This document shows, piece after piece, positions 59,707 to 64,000 of a stretch of DNA of 64,000 nt. A program made the translations under genes and the position numbers. The notes under the pieces are model-generated. The model made no database searches. It was not told the DNA's origin and worked only from the letters and a program-made list of their open reading frames with translations. Location: positions 33,831,001 through 33,895,000 of the forward strand of contig NC_087251.1 in the NCBI RefSeq assembly GCF_037042905.1, given 5' to 3'. This DNA is from Lytechinus pictus (Eukaryota; Echinodermata; Echinoidea; Temnopleuroida; Toxopneustidae). Position 1 is the first letter of the stretch. The number at the start of each line of letters is the position of its first letter.

Positions 59707-60866
59707 CAATGAACCTCCAATAATTATCAATCTATTCATTATGAAAAAGAAATAATATCCTGGAGCTGTCCCTGTGTAAACATGAGCTGTCAAATAATAG
59801 CAACAAAACATTTCCCTTGTACTCTCATATTATGCAATATTCGGAATTTCGAAACATGAGTGATATCGTGAGATTAATTGGCGCGCTGATCGAACTGTGC
59901 TCGTAGAGCGCGCAACTGCAACTATAATCACAGATTATACCTTTATCGAATCAGTTCTATGATACCATTCACCGCTCCCGATTGGCATTGGTCGTCATCT
60001 ATTTGATTTCAAGGAATAACCATGGACTGGTATTTGGGGCTCGTTTTACTATCTTCTATTAACAAAATCTGAGGATATTTTCCATTCTTATATTTTCCGA
60101 GTTGGCCTATAGAGTAACCCATACACTTCCAGTCTCATTTATGTAGAGCAGTTTAACAGGAAGAGATGACAGCATTGATCTACTGAGGTTCATTCTTTAT
60201 TTGCAGAGCGCAACCACCCTTTTTGTCTGTTTGTGTTCATTCTTATTTGTTTTCAAGTTCTTCTTTTGTCTGGATCCGACTGAAACTCTTCGCCAAACAG
60301 TTTCTTTTGCATACAGTTCTTGAGAGCATATGCACACGATCTGTACTGAGTCTATATTTTACGTAGAATATAACCGTCCGTATACAAGCGCAAAATATAC
60401 CTGCAATTAACAGCAATCGGTATCATGTATGCCGAGGCTAGAGACAATAGAGTTTTGGAAGACATTTACGGACAAACAAGTCGATGAAAGTGTTTTCATG
60501 TAATTGTTCTTCCCAACTTTTTTTTATTCATGTTATCCTTTATTCAGTTGTGAAATCAATGATTTGGTAAAGGATGATTTAAAAAAACTCTGTAGGATAT
60601 AATAAAAAAAAAATTTACTTCATTTTAATTTCTTCGCAGTGACACTTTTAGATCTTCCACAATATAGATCTATCCATTCGGTAACTTCACCTTGCAGTCC
60701 ATTTGTGGATCCTTGATCTTGGAATTTCAATTGTTCCAAGAACTATTCCTTGTCTCTAAAGCAGTACGCCTCCATTTCTTTTTTCAATATATATGACTGG
60801 CACAAGGATATTTCGTATATATGTTTCTTGGATTCCGTCGGAACTAACACGAAAAAAAAAATAACA
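59707..60866 (+). other. Upstream region and 5' UTR of the potassium channel gene
   Basis: No repeats or exons are recognised. The last 100-120 bases before the ATG at 60867 are open in frame from 60750, but the Kozak context and the position of the first membrane span favour 60867. No TATA box can be assigned. Confidence 0.4.
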
Positions 60867-61182
60867 ATGGGAAGTGCAGGACGCCTCATCCTCTTTGCTC
60901 TCCTCTACATTCTGTACATTTGTCTCGGGGCCGGCGTCTTCATGGCCCTTGAGAAGCCGTACGAGCAGGAACTGGCCAGCGACATCATCCGCAGGAGAGA
61001 CGGGTTCCTCGATGCCCACACCGAGTGCATGACTGTCGAGGAGCTCGACCAGTTCGTCAACGACATCGAGGAGGCGTTCCAGTTCGGCGTCACCTACGCG
61101 GTCGCCGTCAACTCAACGGCCAACACCATGTGGGATTTTGGAGGATCGTTTTTCTTTACCACAACTCTTTTGACAACCATAG
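60867..61182 (+). CDS. Two-pore-domain potassium channel (TWIK type), first coding exon only
   Basis: The start ACAATGG at 60867 is a strong Kozak site. An in-frame upstream ATG (60750) would add 39 residues with no channel similarity. The exon codes 105 residues plus one base and ends ACC-ATA-G at a GTGAGT donor (61183), so the filter Gly of TTIG completes in the next exon. Residues 4-27 are span M1 (LILFALLYILYICLGAGVF). Residues about 28-86 are the extracellular cap with Cys54, the position used for the inter-subunit disulfide, and a sequon N82-S-T. Residues 87-106 are pore helix 1 and filter (TMWDFGGSFFFTTTLLTTIG). The cap sequence EKPYEQEL with ECMTVEELDQF resembles TWIK (KCNK1/KCNK6) more than TASK or TREK. 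The channel would set a K+ leak conductance. Later exons are outside the window. Confidence 0.93.
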
Positions 61183-63132
61183 GTGAGTTTAAAACATGTC
61201 ATTGCTTCATCTACTAAAAAGGTAGAAAACTTGGGTCTTGCAATAGTGTTTATGTTATTTATTACAGTTGTCAGAAAAGGGAAAGTGACAAATAATATCG
61301 GGGAAATTGATTATCAATCGTAATATTGAAGGTGAAGCTTTCATCTTCGGCACTGTCCCCTCCCTAACTTTCAAAGCGTTCCGCGAACACAGACGACCTG
61401 ATGATTATCTTTCTTTTCATTAAAAACTGAAAAACACGGAATCTATATGGGTTCCGTTGTTAATATGCGTGATTTTATTTCATAAAAGAATACTGCACAA
61501 CTCTAAAGTGGGAATATCTTGTAATAGGGTAACAGTACTCGACTGACAGCTGACTGCTGATGCGTGATACTTTCAACAATAATTCACGACAATTCAATAT
61601 TTGGGTGATAATAATGAAGCATGAGTGAGGGAAGGGCCAAAAGGGAGTGCATTATAGATTCGTAAATAGTTATTGCCTGTAGCCGGTGTGTAAAGTTTTC
61701 TGCACTTTGAACATGTTGAACCGAAATGAATAATACCAACCATTCTTACCCTGACTGTGTGGTTATGATAATAATATGCAACATTTGTTTAGCGCTTAAT
61801 ACAAAATTCTAAGCACTGCATACTATTACCCCGGCTGGTAGTGAAAAACGAAACATTTCCTAAATCAGAGAACTGTGATCAAATTGAACGAATTAAAACT
61901 AACTTTTCTAGACTACTTGAACTAAGTAAATTCCTGTAACCACATACATTTTCCGCCAAATTACTATTTACTTTGTAATTTTGCTTCATAGATGTCAAAG
62001 GCCAATTCTACCCAATATAAGTTTGATCTGAATAAACTGAGAAATATTTTCTAATAGCATTGATTTTTAATCAATTCAAAGACCCACCTGTTTAATGTCT
62101 AGATATCAGTTGTGGGTTGCTCTAAATGGAGGTGCACATCTTAATTGCCTTTTGTTTCTTTAAATTTTGTTTTAAATTCATTAAGACTACTTTTTATTTT
62201 CACATGAGGAAATTTAATTGATAAACAGAAAACTGAGCCGTTAGAAACTGTATTAAGCGCCTACAAATGTTATTATTTTTATTATTATCAATATTATTAT
62301 CATCATTATTATTACTAATCAAAGTCATATGTAAAACAAGACATTTACTTAAATATTTTCACCTCGTACATTGCTGATATGCAGCTGGAAGAGCCGATGA
62401 AAATACACACTCATTCTTGTTTTCATTTTTTAACTATTTAGCATTTCAGATATTTACATTTTGTGTATATTTTTATAAAAAAAAGATCTGATCTAACCTG
62501 ATCCAATAGGATTTATAGTATCATCTACATTATTTGAGTAAAATGAAAATACCTTAATTCCATCTTGATGCAAATTCTTTCTGGATTAGAACATTATTAA
62601 TCGATCCCTTCTGAATAAGTTTGTTTTAAACGTGTGTCATTGTCATCAAAAACATAAAACTTCAAAGAGCAGGGAAATGCACGATATTTTTACCAAGCGC
62701 ATTTTAGTTTGGTATAAGATGAGAAATGTAATAACATGAAAAGTTTCCATTCTTACTTACATTAATTACATTCAATGTTCTACTTAGATGCATTTACTTG
62801 AATGTAAAAGGCGTAAGTAAGTTTGTTTAACAATCAATATAATTGCCAATATATTTTTCAGCTCTGGAAACATAATAAGTAGAAATTGTGAATTTCAAAC
62901 AGCGTCACTTAAGCATGTTAAGAATGCATTATTACCCGTTCTCATGATGGAAATTAAGTCAATCTACATGTTTATTCAATAAATTAAAAGTAGTTGTTTA
63001 CAAAAGTACTTTCGTAATGTATAAAACCTTTACTAACACACGTGCAAAAGAATAATGCGAATAGGCTCTCTACTTAATTACTTGCCTTACACGATGCACT
63101 TTTCGTGCTATAGGGAACTGAAATCGAGATAT
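61183..63132 (+). other. Channel gene intron 1, mostly featureless
   Basis: AT-rich intron. It holds a reverse SINE tail fragment at 61766-61850 ('tttgtttagcgcttaatac', 'tattaccccggctggta'), an ATT microsatellite at 62265-62315 and a decayed piece near 61995-62060 that resembles the arm of the element at 21686. No second channel exon (the GYG codons) was found. Confidence 0.5.
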
Positions 63133-64000
63133 ACAGTGCGTATCAAAAAAAGTTTACACATTTTTTTAAATGTGGAAAATTCTTCAATATATTGCAAATG
63201 TATAATTTTACAGGATTTTTCCACATTTAAACTGGTGCAGACCCATTTAAGCAAATGACAATATAACTGTCGAAAAATATTTCCGCTTGAGTGAGCACCA
63301 CTTACTTTTGAAAAGTTAGTGAAAAATGATTTGCGCCGAACTTTAAAATGGTTATGCGAGTAAAAGTATACCTTAATCATGAAAAAAACATGGAATTTAG
63401 CTAGTAAAATTGATTTGAAGACATCTTTTACCTTTTTTAACTTGTTTCCTTGCCCAAAACACTTCGAAGAGTGCATTGCGCCCCACCCCATTCCCCCACA
63501 TACCGAGGTCATCGTGACAATATTTGTTTTACACTGAGCTGTGATTTACATGAAAAGGCTTAGGCTTGATTTTCATTTTGTTAATCATTGTCAAGCTTGG
63601 GAAAAGTGTGGAGAAACAAGGATTAAATGAAAAATGAAATGTAAACCCACTTTAAATATAAAAAACTTAGTGAAAAAATGCTGGAGCTGTCAGATATAAA
63701 CTTTTGTTCAGAGTCACTTATGTCCTCAGATCCAGCTGGCACAAAAAGGGTAAAGGTTGTGCTTACTAAGCGTTGAAATATCAAGTTGGGTGGCAAAATT
63801 GTTACAAAATGCTTGAATATATCCGTTTTATTTCAATTGACTAAAAGTGCAAGGAAAATGTATGAGAAATGTTTCGCAGGGTAAGTTTGATTTCGCCCTT
63901 TCCCCTTGACACAGCATGAAAACGAGCATTTCTGCGCAAACAGATTTCTGCGAGCTTTACGAAAATGGACAATGCTCACTCGAGTGTAACATTCTGTCAA
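63133..64000 (+). mobile_element. Left end of a Tc1/mariner-like element (runs off the window)
   Basis: Starting near 63133, 'acagtgcgtatcaaaaaaag' then 'tttacaca' resembles Tc1/mariner-type termini, preceded by TA. The next 100 bases contain an inverted pair (aaatgtggaaaat and tttccacattta). The opposite end is not in the window and no transposase frame is seen, so the call is tentative. Confidence 0.35.

Overview
This is animal (metazoan) nuclear DNA, most likely from an echinoderm and probably a sea urchin. The case rests on AT-rich introns and intergenic DNA, many short homopolymer and trinucleotide tracts, a dense load of small inverted-repeat transposons and tRNA-derived SINEs, and a fold-back element whose arms are 15-bp tandem repeats, a layout known from sea urchin TU elements. 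No species call is possible from the sequence alone.

Five protein genes can be read. (1) BROX (+), the last six coding exons, 4622-10052; the 5' part lies upstream of the window. (2) A small two-exon gene (-), 13218-14470, encoding a 97-residue protein with a basic N-terminus and one membrane span. It converges tail-to-tail on BROX. (3) An intronless ZDHHC22-like protein acyltransferase (+), 18835-19809, with an altered active-site motif (ESHC in place of DHHC). (4) A complete KCTD3/SHKBP1 orthologue (-), 27705-54633. Fourteen coding exons join in frame to 697 residues, with a BTB/T1 domain followed by a WD-type propeller. (5) The first coding exon of a two-pore potassium channel of TWIK type (+), 60867-61182; the rest lies beyond the right edge.

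The remaining roughly 90 percent is non-coding. BROX introns hold a SINE and the 3' end of a LINE. The 18.1-27.7 kb interval holds the ZDHHC 3' region, a TTAA-flanked long-inverted-repeat element and two larger repeat blocks. The KCTD3 introns hold much of the mobile DNA: three short-inverted-repeat elements, a fold-back element, a hierarchical repeat block with unrecognised exon-like copies on the opposite strand (intron 10), a GAT microsatellite starting right at a splice donor (intron 5), and a young non-autonomous LTR retrotransposon carrying a 50-bp minisatellite, itself inserted in an older inverted-repeat element (intron 1). Between KCTD3 and the channel gene lie a MITE about 200 bp upstream of the KCTD3 start, a SINE, a microsatellite and the TU-like fold-back element.

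The genes do not form one pathway. From memory, human KCTD3, KCNK2, KCNK1 and BROX all lie on the distal long arm of chromosome 1, and SHKBP1 and KCNK6 both lie on 19q13, so the gene set may preserve an old linkage. I could run no database searches; family calls rest on motifs and on exon joins I checked base by base.
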